Source: an uncultured SAR116 cluster alpha proteobacterium
GTDB lineage: Bacteria > Pseudomonadota > Alphaproteobacteria > Puniceispirillales > Puniceispirillaceae
Assembly: GCA_902520885.1 (NCBI GenBank)
Contig: CABYPW010000019.1
Span: 1 to 35,515 of the forward strand
Direction: 5' to 3'
Length of the DNA stretch: 35,515 nt
The notes beneath the pieces are model-generated. The model worked only from the letters and a program-made list of their open reading frames with translations. It was not told the DNA's origin and ran no database searches. Both the position numbers and the translations under genes were made by a program. Shown here one piece after another: positions 7,131-18,970 of this stretch (the stretch's first letter is position 1; each line of letters starts with the position of its first letter).

Positions 7131-8653
7131 TAATTTTCTTTGTTTAGCTTTATAGCGTCTTCTGCGGCGCGAAAAAGGGCGCTTGCTTTATTTTGACACT
7201 CCTCAAACTCTGATTTTGGGTCACTATCATATACAATACCCGCCCCAGCTTGGATATGCATCTTGTTATCTTCAATAATTGCAGTGCGAAGAGCAATGCA
7301 AGTGTCCATTTCTCCTGCTGCTCCAATATAACCAATTGCACCAGCATAAATACCTCGCTTGTCAGGCTCCAGTTCTTCAATAATTTCCATAGCTCGGATT
7401 TTGGGCGCGCCTGATACTGTGCCTGCAGGAAAACCAGCCATTAATGCGTCAATGGCATCAAACTCTGGACGAATTTTGCCTCTAACTTCGGATGCCACAT
7501 GCATTACGTGGGAGTAATACTCAACTTCAAAATTTGATACTACCTGAACTGTACCAGAAGCGCTTACTCTACCGACATCATTTCGGCCTAGGTCCAAAAG
7601 CATCAAATGTTCTGCCCTTTCTTTTATATCCCCTAAAAGCTCAGCTGCATTTTCTTGATCTTCTATAGCTGATTCCCCTCGTTTTCTGGTGCCAGCAATG
7701 GGTCTTATTGTAACCTCTCCATCGCGAAGTCTAACCAAAATTTCCGGACTTGAACCTACAATACCTAAATTTTTTAAATGAAAACAATAGAGAAAAGGTG
7801 AGGGGTTTAATCTTCGAAGACTCCTGTAAAGAGCCATTGGTGAAAGCGAAAATGGAACAGAGAATCTTTGGGACAAAACCACCTGAAAAATATCACCATT
7901 TTTGATATATTCTTTTGCAGTTTTTACCATATTTTTATATTGATTTTCTAACAAATTAGCTGATTGAATTAATTCTTTTTCTGATACTTTTCGTTGCGTT
8001 TCTATATCAAGCACTGAATTTAATTTAGCTTCAGCGGATTTAATGCGCTTTTGCGCATTTTCCCAGACAACTTCAGCTGGCTTACTTTCGTCATATCTAA
8101 TTTGCGTAGCTAGTGTTATTGTGTCTTCTAGCCTATCAAAAATCGCAACAATAGAAGGTCTAATAAATATACTATCATAGTGAGACAATTCATCGGGGTT
8201 ATTAGTTGGGATTTTCTCCGCATGGCGTATCATCTCATATCCAAAATAGCCAAATATTCCCGCCGCCATTGGTGCAAGAGGAAGCGTATTTTCCATTTTA
8301 CCTTCACTGAGAATTGAACGCAAATCATCGAGTGGGTCTTGGGAGTTTTCAGATAAAAAATCATCTGGGTCTACACTAGGATTTCTGTTAATCTCTACCA
8401 AATTATTTTTACAACGCCAGATTAAATCTGGTTCTATAGCAATAACTGAAAAACGTCCTCTAACTTTACCTCCTTCAACTGACTCAAGAAGACAGGAATA
8501 GGAACCTTCCTTTGAAAGTTTCAGCATGGCTGCAACGGCTGTTTGCGTATCAGCTAACATCACACGAAAACATATTTGATTCTTGCCTTGGGTATAGTTA
8601 GCTAAGAACGGCTCAAACATTTGATGAGAATTATGATTATTCATCTCGCACAC
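7130..8653 (-). CDS. trpE: anthranilate synthase component I
   Basis: Converts chorismate plus ammonia or glutamine-derived ammonia to anthranilate, the first tryptophan step, in the cytosol. Length is 507 residues, normal for proteobacterial TrpE. The tryptophan-feedback motif LLES is at residues 55-58. The chorismate-binding core carries GDIFQVVLSQRF, SPEILVRL, IRPIAGTRKRG, LDLGRNDVGRVS, AGTVSGAPKIRAMEII and GAGIVYDSDP. It starts at a GTG 30 nt after the upstream chaperone gene. An ATG three codons further in (8644) is an equally plausible start, and neither has a strong ribosome site. The glutaminase partner trpG and trpDC, often next in alphaproteobacteria, are absent here. A LysE-type exporter follows instead. 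Confidence 0.95.
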   Translation of the reverse strand: MCEMNNHNSHQMFEPFLANYTQGKNQICFRVMLADTQTAVAAMLKLSKEGSYSCLLESVEGGKVRGRFSVIAIEPDLIWRCKNNLVEINRNPSVDPDDFLSENSQDPLDDLRSILSEGKMENTLPLAPMAAGIFGYFGYEMIRHAEKIPTNNPDELSHYDSIFIRPSIVAIFDRLEDTITLATQIRYDESKPAEVVWENAQKRIKSAEAKLNSVLDIETQRKVSEKELIQSANLLENQYKNMVKTAKEYIKNGDIFQVVLSQRFSVPFSLSPMALYRSLRRLNPSPFLYCFHLKNLGIVGSSPEILVRLRDGEVTIRPIAGTRKRGESAIEDQENAAELLGDIKERAEHLMLLDLGRNDVGRVSASGTVQVVSNFEVEYYSHVMHVASEVRGKIRPEFDAIDALMAGFPAGTVSGAPKIRAMEIIEELEPDKRGIYAGAIGYIGAAGEMDTCIALRTAIIEDNKMHIQAGAGIVYDSDPKSEFEECQNKASALFRAAEDAIKLNKEN

Positions 8654-8683
8654 TAATTTTCTTATTTAAGAAATTATTTCTTA

Positions 8684-10552
8684 TTAGTTATTTTGCCCTA
8701 CTAAGAGTTGTTGTACCATGCCGGGGTAAAGTTCTAATTTATGACGTTCTGATAGACTCACAGACAAAGCATCAGAAATGTTTTTCGATGCTGCAAGATT
8801 TAGTTGAGACAAGTAAAAGGCGGTTGTGTCTGTTACTTCTGTTTCACTAGCTGGAACTATTTCGGCTGTTTTTATAATTAATACTTGTTTTCCAGTTTCA
8901 ACTAATTTAGCGGCATCTATGGGTTGTTCAAAAGCTGTTTGAGCAATTAAACGTGCATCAGAATTGTCCAGCCCGACACCTGAACGTCGAAATGGTGAGG
9001 TGGGATCAATATCTTCAAAAATTGACGGCCCGATACGCATATGATTTTGTGCTTTTAGCTTTGCTGATGCAATCGCAATTTCAAGTAAAAAATCTGATGT
9101 TACACGTTCTTCTACTTCCTCAAAAGAACGTTCTCTTGGTTCATCCTCTTTTATAGGTTTTAGAACAAAAAAGGTGTCATTTCCAGCATCTATTAATGTA
9201 CTAACTTCTTCAATATCGGTGGACCAACTGGTTTCTAGAAAATCTGTCATTGATACGATATCGCTCTCTGGGCCAACGAATGCCTCTCCATCAATATTAT
9301 TGCCTTGTTTGTCTAAATTATTGATGGTTTGGGTGGTAAGGCCATTTTGAAAAGCAACTTCTTCTAGTGTTGATCCAGTCCCAAGTGCATCTTCGATTAA
9401 ATTTATTTTTTCATATACAAGGTCAATGGCCTTTTCCATTCCTAATGTCACATTAATTTGCTCTTTTACATCATCGAATGAGTCATTGCTACCAAGTATA
9501 ATTACGTCGACAATTGCTAAATTATATCCAAATAAAGATTCTATTGGACCAACCAATGCGCCTGCCTCAGCATTAAAAATGCTGTCAGCCATTGAAACAT
9601 CTAAGTCATTAAAAGTAAGTTCGCCTAAAAAAATGTCTTCATTAGTCAGCCCAAGAAGCGTCTCTGCGACTTCTCCGAATTCAGTACCAGAATCGATTGC
9701 ATTTCTGGCAGCCAGAGCCTGTTCAGCAGTTTCAAATACCATTTGTCTAACCACACGTTTTTCCGGAGTTTTGAACTCATCGCTGCGTTGCTCAAATGCT
9801 TCCTTCATCTCATCGAGCGACAACTCTACCTCGCTTTTAAGCTCGTCCGGAGAAATGAGAAGAAGTTTTATATCCCTTAAAACTGGTGCATCATAATTTT
9901 CAATGTTTTTGTTAAACCAGTCACGAAGCTCGTTAACATCAGGGATTGGTTGCTCATCAGGTCTGATATCAAAGCTAATAATTTTTGCTATTCGTCTTTC
10001 CAATTCATATTTAGCAAGCTCTTTTGATATGCTATTTGGAAATTTAGCTCCTAATGAAATGCTGTCTGAAATTTGTTGTGAAATGATAGATTTATCTAGT
10101 TGGGTTAGGTAGTCACCTTCAGACAAACCTGCCTGAGACAGAGCACTGACAAAACGACCCTGAGAAAATGTTCCTGTTTCATCTTGAAAGGCACCTTGTC
10201 TTAACAGGGCAGATTTTTGCATGGAGCGCGTTGACACTACGTTTAATTTTGAGGCCTCAGCTTCAAATAGTAAAGTTCTTGCCATAGTTGACATTACATT
10301 ATTTAATAAACCAAATTGTAATGCATCTCCCGTAGAAATACTGTTATATTGAGCTCTTCTAATAAAATCAAATTCTTGAGCGACTTCAAGGGCTGATAGG
10401 GATTTAGAGCCAGCTTTTATAGCTTTATCACCAGGGCCAAAAAAACCTGTTGAAACATCACCTATTCCCCAAATAGCAAAACCACCAGCGAGAAATACTA
10501 AAAAGACTTTCATAAGTGGCGATTTAGAGCCTGTTCTTAATGATTGTAACAT
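8684..10552 (-). CDS. ppiD: PpiD/SurA-like membrane-anchored periplasmic folding factor
   Basis: 622 residues: a short cytoplasmic N-terminus, one membrane helix (about 14-32, VFLVFLAGGFAIWGIGDV) and a large periplasmic part. A SurA_N-like segment spans about 35-190 and a parvulin-type rotamase region about 225-355, ending in GPIESLFGYNLAIVDV. A second, weaker repeat follows toward the C-terminus. PpiD proteins hold and fold secreted proteins emerging from SecYEG. The strand that reads HILV in active parvulins reads RQMVF here, so it may act as a chaperone without isomerase activity, a common state in this family. It is transcribed divergently from tpiA and heads the trpE-exporter unit. Confidence 0.85.
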   Translation of the reverse strand: MLQSLRTGSKSPLMKVFLVFLAGGFAIWGIGDVSTGFFGPGDKAIKAGSKSLSALEVAQEFDFIRRAQYNSISTGDALQFGLLNNVMSTMARTLLFEAEASKLNVVSTRSMQKSALLRQGAFQDETGTFSQGRFVSALSQAGLSEGDYLTQLDKSIISQQISDSISLGAKFPNSISKELAKYELERRIAKIISFDIRPDEQPIPDVNELRDWFNKNIENYDAPVLRDIKLLLISPDELKSEVELSLDEMKEAFEQRSDEFKTPEKRVVRQMVFETAEQALAARNAIDSGTEFGEVAETLLGLTNEDIFLGELTFNDLDVSMADSIFNAEAGALVGPIESLFGYNLAIVDVIILGSNDSFDDVKEQINVTLGMEKAIDLVYEKINLIEDALGTGSTLEEVAFQNGLTTQTINNLDKQGNNIDGEAFVGPESDIVSMTDFLETSWSTDIEEVSTLIDAGNDTFFVLKPIKEDEPRERSFEEVEERVTSDFLLEIAIASAKLKAQNHMRIGPSIFEDIDPTSPFRRSGVGLDNSDARLIAQTAFEQPIDAAKLVETGKQVLIIKTAEIVPASETEVTDTTAFYLSQLNLAASKNISDALSVSLSERHKLELYPGMVQQLLVGQNN

Positions 10553-10600
10553 TATGTTTTAGAACCCTTATATTTATTTGGAAACTATACACTAATTCCG

Positions 10601-10629
10601 TTTCTAGCAGGGCTTTAACCGAAGGTCAA
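10601..10629 (-). promoter_or_regulatory. predicted promoter for ppiD-trpE-exporter unit
   Basis: On the minus strand TTGACC (10629-10624), a 17-nt spacer and TAGAAA (10606-10601) lie about 50 nt before the ppiD start, inside the 217-nt divergent spacer 10553-10769. The -10 match is weak (4 of 6). The rest of that spacer is AT-rich. No attenuator, leader peptide or riboswitch was recognised in it. Confidence 0.35.
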
Positions 10630-10769
10630 AGCTACAAATAAAAAGTAGATAATTTTTTTTATAAAAAGCTATTATAGCTACTAGTATTTCTATTTTAAAA
10701 ATTTTTAGTATATGCTGTTTAAACATCTATTCGGTTTTTAAAAAACATTACTCAAATCAGGAGATAAGA

Positions 10770-11501
10770 ATGATTTTTGCAGCGAATTGGAAGATGAATG
10801 GTAATATTAAGTTTCTTAATTCCATACTCGCAGAGATAAAACAGGACATTATTCCCTATCTTGCTGATAATTCTAAGATCATAATATGTCCTCCTTCTGT
10901 TTATTTGAGCCAAGCGAAGCTTATTTGTCACAATACAACTATAGAGATTGGTGCTCAAGATTGCAGTTCCCAAGAGAATGGAGCTTTCACAGGTGAGATT
11001 AGTGCTAAAATGTTATCCGATGTGGGATCGGAGTGGGTTATATTGGGTCATTCCGAGAGAAGGCAGTATCACAGTGAAAATAACGACTTACTTTATAAGA
11101 AAATGCTTTTAGCAAAATTGGCTGGTCTTAGAGTGATATTATGTATTGGAGAGACGCATGACCAACATGCAAACAATAAAACAAAGGATATTCTTGCAGA
11201 ACAGCTTTCTATTATTTGTGGGTCGGACTTAAATAATCTCGAGTATATTGTTGCTTACGAACCCATTTGGGCAATTGGTACTGGCCTTATTCCAAAGTTA
11301 GAAGAAATTGATGAAGCTCATCAATTTATAAAATCATTTTTATTTGAAAAGACACGCTTAAAATCAAAAGTACAAGTTCTTTATGGTGGTTCCGTTAATC
11401 CAGAAAATGCGAATCAAATCAAATCATTGATAACAGTTGATGGTGTTTTGGTAGGGGGCGCTTCTCTATCTGCGGAAAAATTTAAACAAATTTGTATGTA
11501 G
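10770..11501 (+). CDS. tpiA: triosephosphate isomerase
   Basis: Interconverts dihydroxyacetone phosphate and glyceraldehyde 3-phosphate in glycolysis and gluconeogenesis. 243 residues, full length. Substrate-binding Asn6 and Lys8 are in AANWKMNG, the electrophile His94 in ILGHSERRQY, and the catalytic base Glu164 in VAYEPIWAIGTG, which also carries the flexible loop 6. The phosphate-binding VLYGGSVN and GVLVGGASL follow. A strong AGGAG lies 8 nt before the ATG. The stop is followed by a 6-bp inverted repeat (11507-11522) without a clear U-tract, so read-through to secG is likely. Confidence 0.98.
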   Translation: MIFAANWKMNGNIKFLNSILAEIKQDIIPYLADNSKIIICPPSVYLSQAKLICHNTTIEIGAQDCSSQENGAFTGEISAKMLSDVGSEWVILGHSERRQYHSENNDLLYKKMLLAKLAGLRVILCIGETHDQHANNKTKDILAEQLSIICGSDLNNLEYIVAYEPIWAIGTGLIPKLEEIDEAHQFIKSFLFEKTRLKSKVQVLYGGSVNPENANQIKSLITVDGVLVGGASLSAEKFKQICM

Positions 11502-11603
11502 AAAACATGTAAGTTTTTACATAACTAATTTTTAGCTTTGCCTTTTGCAATACGATGTTTTAAAAGATAAGAATATTTTATTTTATCTTAAATCGGTGAA
11601 AAA

Positions 11604-11912
11604 ATGACAACCATTTTATTGACTATCCATATCATGATTGCTGTTGCATTAGTGGGTGTTGTGTTATTGCAAAGGAGCGAAGGTGGTGCTTTAGGTATTG
11701 GCGGTAGTGGCGGCGGCGGCTTTATGACAGCTAGAGGAACTGCCAACTTGTTGACCAGAATTACAACATTTCTTGCAGCAGCTTTCTTTCTTACTTCAAT
11801 AGGTTTAGCTATTCTTGCAGGTAATGGTCGTCAGTCCACATCTATTGTTGATGAGGTTATTCAATCTGCACCTGTTATTCCGGAAACGCCTGCAGTCCCA
11901 ACTGAGCAATAA
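11604..11912 (+). CDS. secG: preprotein translocase subunit SecG
   Basis: A 102-residue inner membrane protein with the SecG layout: helix 1 (about 3-22), the family motif LLQRSEGGALGIGGSGGGG, helix 2 (about 50-71) and a short periplasmic tail rich in Pro, Val and Glu. SecG assists the SecYE channel during export. The position between tpiA and pyrG is the usual one in alphaproteobacteria, which supports the call for this short gene. An AAATCGGTGAAAAA leader gives only a weak ribosome site. Confidence 0.93.
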   Translation: MTTILLTIHIMIAVALVGVVLLQRSEGGALGIGGSGGGGFMTARGTANLLTRITTFLAAAFFLTSIGLAILAGNGRQSTSIVDEVIQSAPVIPETPAVPTEQ

Positions 11913-11946
11913 TAATGCATAAATACTCGAGTCCTATGCGCATTAA

Positions 11947-13602
<1,656 letters not shown>

Positions 13603-13627
13603 TAATTAAGCGTTTTCGGAGTTTCAT

Positions 13628-14449
13628 ATGCTTCCAATCACAGTTGGTTCCTTCAAGATAGGTCCTAGTTTACCCCTCACACTAATAGCCGGACCTTGTC
13701 AAATAGAAAGTAGAGACCATGCGCTATATAATGCGGAAGCACTGGTAAAAGCCTCCAAAAAAGCAGGTGTAAATTTTATCTATAAATCTTCTTTTGATAA
13801 AGCAAATAGAACCTCTGCTAGGTCAGTCAGGGGAGTTGGCATAGACAAGGGTTTGCGTATTTTAGAATGTGTAAAGCAAGAATTTAATTGTCCAACATTA
13901 ACAGATATTCACTTGCCTGAGCAATGTAATATTGTATCAGATGTCGTTGATATTTTGCAAATTCCTGCATTTTTATGTAGGCAGACAGATCTGCTTTTAT
14001 CTGCAGGCGAATCTAATGCAATTGTTAATATAAAAAAGGGCCAATTTTTAGCGCCTTGGGATATGAAACATGTTGCTGCAAAAATTGCTTCTACGGGTAA
14101 TGATAAAATCCTCTTGACAGAACGCGGAACGAGTTTTGGATATAACACGCTGGTCTCTGATATGCGCTCTCTACCACAAATGGCAGATTTAGGTTATCCA
14201 GTTATTTTTGATGCCACTCATTCGGTGCAGCAACCAGGAGGACTTGGTGGTTCGTCTGGTGGACAACGTGAGTTTGTTTCTGTATTAGCGCGTGCCGCTG
14301 TTGCTGCGGGTGTTTGCGGTATATTCATTGAAAGCCATGAAAATCCTGATGAGGCTCCTTCTGATGGTCCTAATATGTTGAATTTAAGAGAAATGCAAAA
14401 TCTGCTTTTACAATTAAATTCAATTCATACTTTATGTCATCTAAAATAA
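13628..14449 (+). CDS. kdsA: 3-deoxy-8-phosphooctulonate (KDO-8-P) synthase
   Basis: Condenses arabinose 5-phosphate with phosphoenolpyruvate to make KDO 8-phosphate for lipopolysaccharide, so the cell has a Gram-negative outer membrane. 273 residues. Motifs: [64 protein letters not shown] and [16 protein letters not shown]. Cys24 in AGPC is the position that is Asn in the metal-independent enteric enzyme, so this is the metal-dependent class, with His, Glu and Asp ligands in the last two motifs. A GGAG lies 6 nt before the ATG. A terminator-like hairpin follows. Confidence 0.96.
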   Translation: MLPITVGSFKIGPSLPLTLIAGPCQIESRDHALYNAEALVKASKKAGVNFIYKSSFDKANRTSARSVRGVGIDKGLRILECVKQEFNCPTLTDIHLPEQCNIVSDVVDILQIPAFLCRQTDLLLSAGESNAIVNIKKGQFLAPWDMKHVAAKIASTGNDKILLTERGTSFGYNTLVSDMRSLPQMADLGYPVIFDATHSVQQPGGLGGSSGGQREFVSVLARAAVAAGVCGIFIESHENPDEAPSDGPNMLNLREMQNLLLQLNSIHTLCHLK

Positions 14450-14465
14450 ATATAAAATTAAGGAT

Positions 14466-14492
14466 TATTTAGTATGCTAAATATGTTTTTTT
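14466..14492 (+). terminator. probable intrinsic terminator after kdsA
   Basis: Inverted repeat TATTTAG-TATG-CTAAATA (7-bp stem, 4-nt loop, 14466-14483) followed within two bases by seven T (14486-14492). The stem is AT-rich and so weak, but the geometry is right and it sits 17 nt after the kdsA stop, before a fresh -10 box for eno. Confidence 0.5.
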
Positions 14493-14504
14493 AAGATTAC
14501 CGGT

Positions 14505-14510
14505 TATAAT
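14505..14510 (+). promoter_or_regulatory. consensus -10 box upstream of eno
   Basis: A perfect TATAAT lies 22 nt before the eno start codon, right after the kdsA hairpin. No convincing -35 box is seen at 16-18 nt spacing, so the element is only half supported. Confidence 0.4.
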
Positions 14511-14520
14511 CAATTAATAA

Positions 14521-15810
<1,290 letters not shown>

Positions 15811-15902
15811 TATATTTGTCCATAAACACCTATTCAAATAGTTTTTGTTGACACGGTATTTTGAATTTGATTCACTTTGAACAAGTTATTCGTATATAAC
15901 GA

Positions 15903-16232
15903 ATGGATTTAAAATTGAGAGTGTATAAATCACATAACAATCCTTTGAATTATTTTGGTAGCTTCGTTCTTCTTGGGACATTGGTTGCATTTTTTGGCTT
16001 CCATTCCCTCGCAGGTGAACGGGGGCTCTTAGTGCTTGATAATTTGGATAGAAAAATTGCTTCAGCACAAGAACATTTGTATCTATTAGAAAAGAAAAAT
16101 GCTGAGATTGAGGCTCGCATTGTTCTTATAAGCAGTGACCTAATTGATAAAGATTTATTAGAGGAAATGGTTCGCAGAGAGCTTGGCCTTTTTGCAGAAA
16201 ATGACATACTAGTTTTAACTAATAAAAATTAA
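15903..16232 (+). CDS. ftsB: FtsB/DivIC-like septum formation protein
   Basis: A 109-residue bitopic inner membrane protein: short basic cytoplasmic N-terminus, one helix (about 17-35), then GERG and a periplasmic coiled coil (about 45-75, LDRKIASAQEHLYLLEKKN). It closes with the family's ELGLFAENDILVL end. FtsB forms a bridge with FtsL and FtsQ in the divisome. The eno-ftsB-pdhA order is standard in alphaproteobacteria and supports the call. A perfect -35 TTGACA is present upstream (15848-15853), but the -10 at the right spacing (TTCACT) is poor. A 5-bp inverted repeat with T5 at 15830-15846 could end the eno transcript. Confidence 0.85.
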   Translation: MDLKLRVYKSHNNPLNYFGSFVLLGTLVAFFGFHSLAGERGLLVLDNLDRKIASAQEHLYLLEKKNAEIEARIVLISSDLIDKDLLEEMVRRELGLFAENDILVLTNKN

Positions 16233-16441
16233 TTTCATTTTTTAATGTAATAATTAATTGTGTTATTAACCAAAAATCAGTTTAAAATAAAAAAATTTAT
16301 AAAAAACAATTAGATAAAATAGTTGCAAAAAGTATAAATTTCCAACAAACTGTTGTTATTATTTTCTATTAACATGCCATAAATTTATTATTATTTCTGA
16401 AAGTTGAAATAAAAGTTTTAATCAACAGGAGATCAGTTATC
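16233..16441. other. 209-nt AT-rich intergenic spacer before pdhA
   Basis: Extremely A/T-rich, with A-tracts and T-tracts of 5-7 bases and almost no GC. It should contain the promoter of the pdhA-lipA unit. I could not choose one among several TATAAA-like and TTGnnn-like matches (for example TATAAA at 16333-16338 and TTGTTA at 16353-16358). An AGGAG shortly before 16442 serves pdhA. No open frame, RNA gene or repeat was recognised. Confidence 0.5.
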
Positions 16442-17497
16442 GTGCCGCCTAGACCCAAGAAAACACGCATTAAGAATCCCAGTAAATCTGGCAGGCCTCC
16501 TAAATCTATTCGAGCTTTTGCAAATAGAAAGCCTGATAAGGAGAGTTTGTTATCGATGCATCGTGATATGCTTCTTATTCGAAGATTTGAAGAAAAGGCA
16601 GGTCAACTTTACGGGATGGGAAAAATAGGCGGATTCTGCCATTTATACATAGGGCAGGAGGCTGTTGTAGTTGGATTACAATCTGTAAACGAAGACAGGG
16701 ATAGTGTTGTGACATCATATAGAGACCATGGCCATATGCTTGCTTGTGGAATGGAACCAGTGGGTGTCATGGCTGAACTTACGGGCAGAGAGGTTGGATA
16801 TTCAAAAGGAAAGGGTGGATCAATGCATATGTTCAGCCGTGAAAAAAATTTCTATGGGGGACATGGAATTGTCGGTGCGCAAGTCCCAATTGGTGCTGGA
16901 CTTGGTTTCGCACATAAATATAAAAATGATGGTGGCGTAGCTATGACCTATCTTGGAGATGGAGCTGCAAATCAAGGTCAAGTATATGAAACATTCAATA
17001 TGGCTGCTTTGTGGAAGCTGCCTGTTATTTTTATAATCGAAAACAATCAATATGCAATGGGTACATCCACACCCAGGTCTACTGCTGGAACGGATTTATA
17101 TGAACGTGGTGCAGCCTATGGAATTAACGGAAAACAAGTTGATGGTATGGATGTCTTAGCAGTAAGAGAGGCTGGTGTAGAGGCATTAGATTATGCTCGC
17201 TCTGGTAAGGGTCCATACATCTTGGAGATGAAAACTTATCGATATCGAGGTCATTCGATGTCAGACCCTGCAAAATACCGCACTCGGGAGGAAGTTGATT
17301 CAATACGTAAACAGCATGACCCCATAGACCATTTACGAGATTTGTTATTGCGAGAAGGAATAGATGAGACGGTGCTAAAACAACAAGATGCAGAGGTCAA
17401 AAAAATAGTATCAGATGCAACAGAAATTGCGCTCGACTCACCTGAACCATCGTCCAACGAACTTTTTACAGATGTTTTAATTGAAGTGGCTGAATAA
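16442..17497 (+). CDS. pdhA: pyruvate dehydrogenase E1 component, alpha subunit
   Basis: Thiamine-diphosphate subunit of pyruvate dehydrogenase, decarboxylating pyruvate in the cytosol. 351 residues. The TPP motif begins at GDGAANQGQVYETFN and ends at FIIENNQYAMGT. TSYRDHGHML, SKGKGGSMHM and YRYRGHSMSDPAKYR mark the substrate and phosphorylation-loop regions. The first 30 or so residues are strongly basic and Pro-rich (PPRPKKTRIKNPSKSGRPP). They precede the catalytic fold and may help in complex assembly. GTG start with AGGAG about 11 nt upstream. The heterotetrameric E1 type implied here is the alphaproteobacterial and mitochondrial form, not the single-chain AceE of enterics. Confidence 0.97.
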   Translation: MPPRPKKTRIKNPSKSGRPPKSIRAFANRKPDKESLLSMHRDMLLIRRFEEKAGQLYGMGKIGGFCHLYIGQEAVVVGLQSVNEDRDSVVTSYRDHGHMLACGMEPVGVMAELTGREVGYSKGKGGSMHMFSREKNFYGGHGIVGAQVPIGAGLGFAHKYKNDGGVAMTYLGDGAANQGQVYETFNMAALWKLPVIFIIENNQYAMGTSTPRSTAGTDLYERGAAYGINGKQVDGMDVLAVREAGVEALDYARSGKGPYILEMKTYRYRGHSMSDPAKYRTREEVDSIRKQHDPIDHLRDLLLREGIDETVLKQQDAEVKKIVSDATEIALDSPEPSSNELFTDVLIEVAE

Positions 17498-17572
17498 ATA
17501 TTTTGAAGCTATATACTTTGAAATCATTTTATCAATGGAGTCATTCTAAAAAAAGAAAAAAAGGTATTACCT

Positions 17573-18970
17573 ATGTCGAATGAAATAAGGATGCCAGCAT
17601 TATCTCCAACAATGACAGAGGGGGTGTTATCCAGATGGCTTGTAAAAAAAGGCGATGCGATTCGTTCAGGCGATGTTATTGCAGAAATAGAAACTGATAA
17701 AGCAACCATGGAAGTTGAAGCAGTAGAGGATGGTGTGGTCACCCAATTAATGATTGATGAGGGCACAACGTCAGTACTAGTTGGTACTGTGATAGCAACC
17801 TTTCAGACTGATAATGATGATGAACGCGTACCAAATGTCGAAGGTGAGTCGGATACCGAAAACATAAACACCAAATCCAATGATGAGGCTAATAAACCTA
17901 AGGTTAATTCAGCTCCAAAAGCTCCACAAGTTGTTTTAACACAGGAAATGAATTTGGATGGTTCCGTTAAAAATATGACTGTTCGAGAGGCATTGCGAGA
18001 TGCGATGGCTGAAGAAATGAGAAGCGATGACAGAGTCTTTATAATGGGAGAGGAAGTCGCAGAATATCAAGGTGCCTACAAAGTCACTCAAGGTTTACTT
18101 GATGAGTTTGGCGAAAAGCGCGTAATTGATACACCAATTACAGAACATGGATTTACTGGTTTAGCGGTAGGGGCAGCTTTTGGAAATTTGAGACCAATTG
18201 TAGAGTTCATGACATTCAATTTCTCTATGCAAGCTATCGACCAAATTATAAATTCAGCTGCAAAAACGCTGTACATGTCTGGAGGACAAATGGGGTGTCC
18301 TATTGTTTTTAGAGGTCCAAACGGGGCTGCTAGTAGAGTTGCTGCACAGCATTCACAATGTTTTGCAAGCTGGTATGCACATTGTCCCGGCCTAAAAGTG
18401 GTTTCACCATGGTCTGCTGCTGATGCCAAGGGTTTGCTGAAATCTGCCATAAGGGATCCAAACCCTGTTATATTCCTTGAGAACGAAGTTATGTATGGCC
18501 AAAGTTTTGAAGTGCCAGAAACTGATGAGTGGTTGGTTCCCATTGGTAAGGGTAAGATTGTGAAGTCAGGTAGTGATATCACTATAACTGCATTCTCTAT
18601 TATGGTAGGAAAAGCTCTTGAAGCTGCTGAGGAGCTTGGTAAAAAAGGAATTGAGGCTGAGGTAATAGATTTGCGAACTCTTCGCCCGCTTGATATTGAA
18701 TTGATTGTGCAATCAGTAAAGAAAACAAACAGGCTAGTTTCCTGTGAAGAGGGGTTTCCTTTTGCAGGAATCGGTGCTGAGCTTGGAATGCAAATAAACG
18801 AAAAAGCATTTGATTATTTAGATGCGCCCATAATGAGAGTTACAGGTAAAGACGTTCCAATGCCTTATGCAGCAAATTTAGAAGCGCTTACTTTACCGCA
18901 GAGTGATGATATTGTTCGGTCTGCCTTGCAAATTTGCTACGCAGAAGAGGATCTTAAAAATGGCAATTGA
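17573..18970 (+). CDS. pdhB: pyruvate dehydrogenase E1 component, beta subunit with N-terminal lipoyl domain
   Basis: 465 residues in two parts. Residues 1-80 are a biotinyl/lipoyl domain with the lipoylated Lys43 in ETDKATME. An acidic, Asn/Pro-rich linker (about 80-125) follows. The E1 beta transketolase-like domain (about 135-465) shows [59 protein letters not shown] and the C-terminal [11 protein letters not shown]. Lipoyl-bearing E1 beta is known in alphaproteobacteria and is a strong lineage marker. The lipoyl part matches that of pdhC closely (43 of 50 residues over positions 7-56). The reading frame runs 11 nt into pdhC. Confidence 0.97.
   Translation: MSNEIRMPALSPTMTEGVLSRWLVKKGDAIRSGDVIAEIETDKATMEVEAVEDGVVTQLMIDEGTTSVLVGTVIATFQTDNDDERVPNVEGESDTENINTKSNDEANKPKVNSAPKAPQVVLTQEMNLDGSVKNMTVREALRDAMAEEMRSDDRVFIMGEEVAEYQGAYKVTQGLLDEFGEKRVIDTPITEHGFTGLAVGAAFGNLRPIVEFMTFNFSMQAIDQIINSAAKTLYMSGGQMGCPIVFRGPNGAASRVAAQHSQCFASWYAHCPGLKVVSPWSAADAKGLLKSAIRDPNPVIFLENEVMYGQSFEVPETDEWLVPIGKGKIVKSGSDITITAFSIMVGKALEAAEELGKKGIEAEVIDLRTLRPLDIELIVQSVKKTNRLVSCEEGFPFAGIGAELGMQINEKAFDYLDAPIMRVTGKDVPMPYAANLEALTLPQSDDIVRSALQICYAEEDLKNGN

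Noticed and set aside
9426-9896. 156-codon plus-strand open frame opposite ppiD
   Set aside because: It lies wholly antisense to a well-supported coding region, has low-complexity Ser/Leu-rich translation, no ribosome site and no family resemblance.
10553-10769. trp attenuator or riboswitch ahead of ppiD-trpE
   Set aside because: No Trp-rich leader peptide or alternative hairpins were seen. The gap directly before trpE is only 30 nt and holds just a 6-bp AT-only inverted repeat (8668-8682).
11564-11589. AT-only inverted repeat before secG as a terminator
   Set aside because: The stem has one GC pair and no T-run follows. It is likely chance in AT-rich DNA.
18088-18582. 164-codon minus-strand open frame opposite pdhB
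   Set aside because: Antisense shadow of a conserved enzyme domain. The translation matches nothing recognisable.
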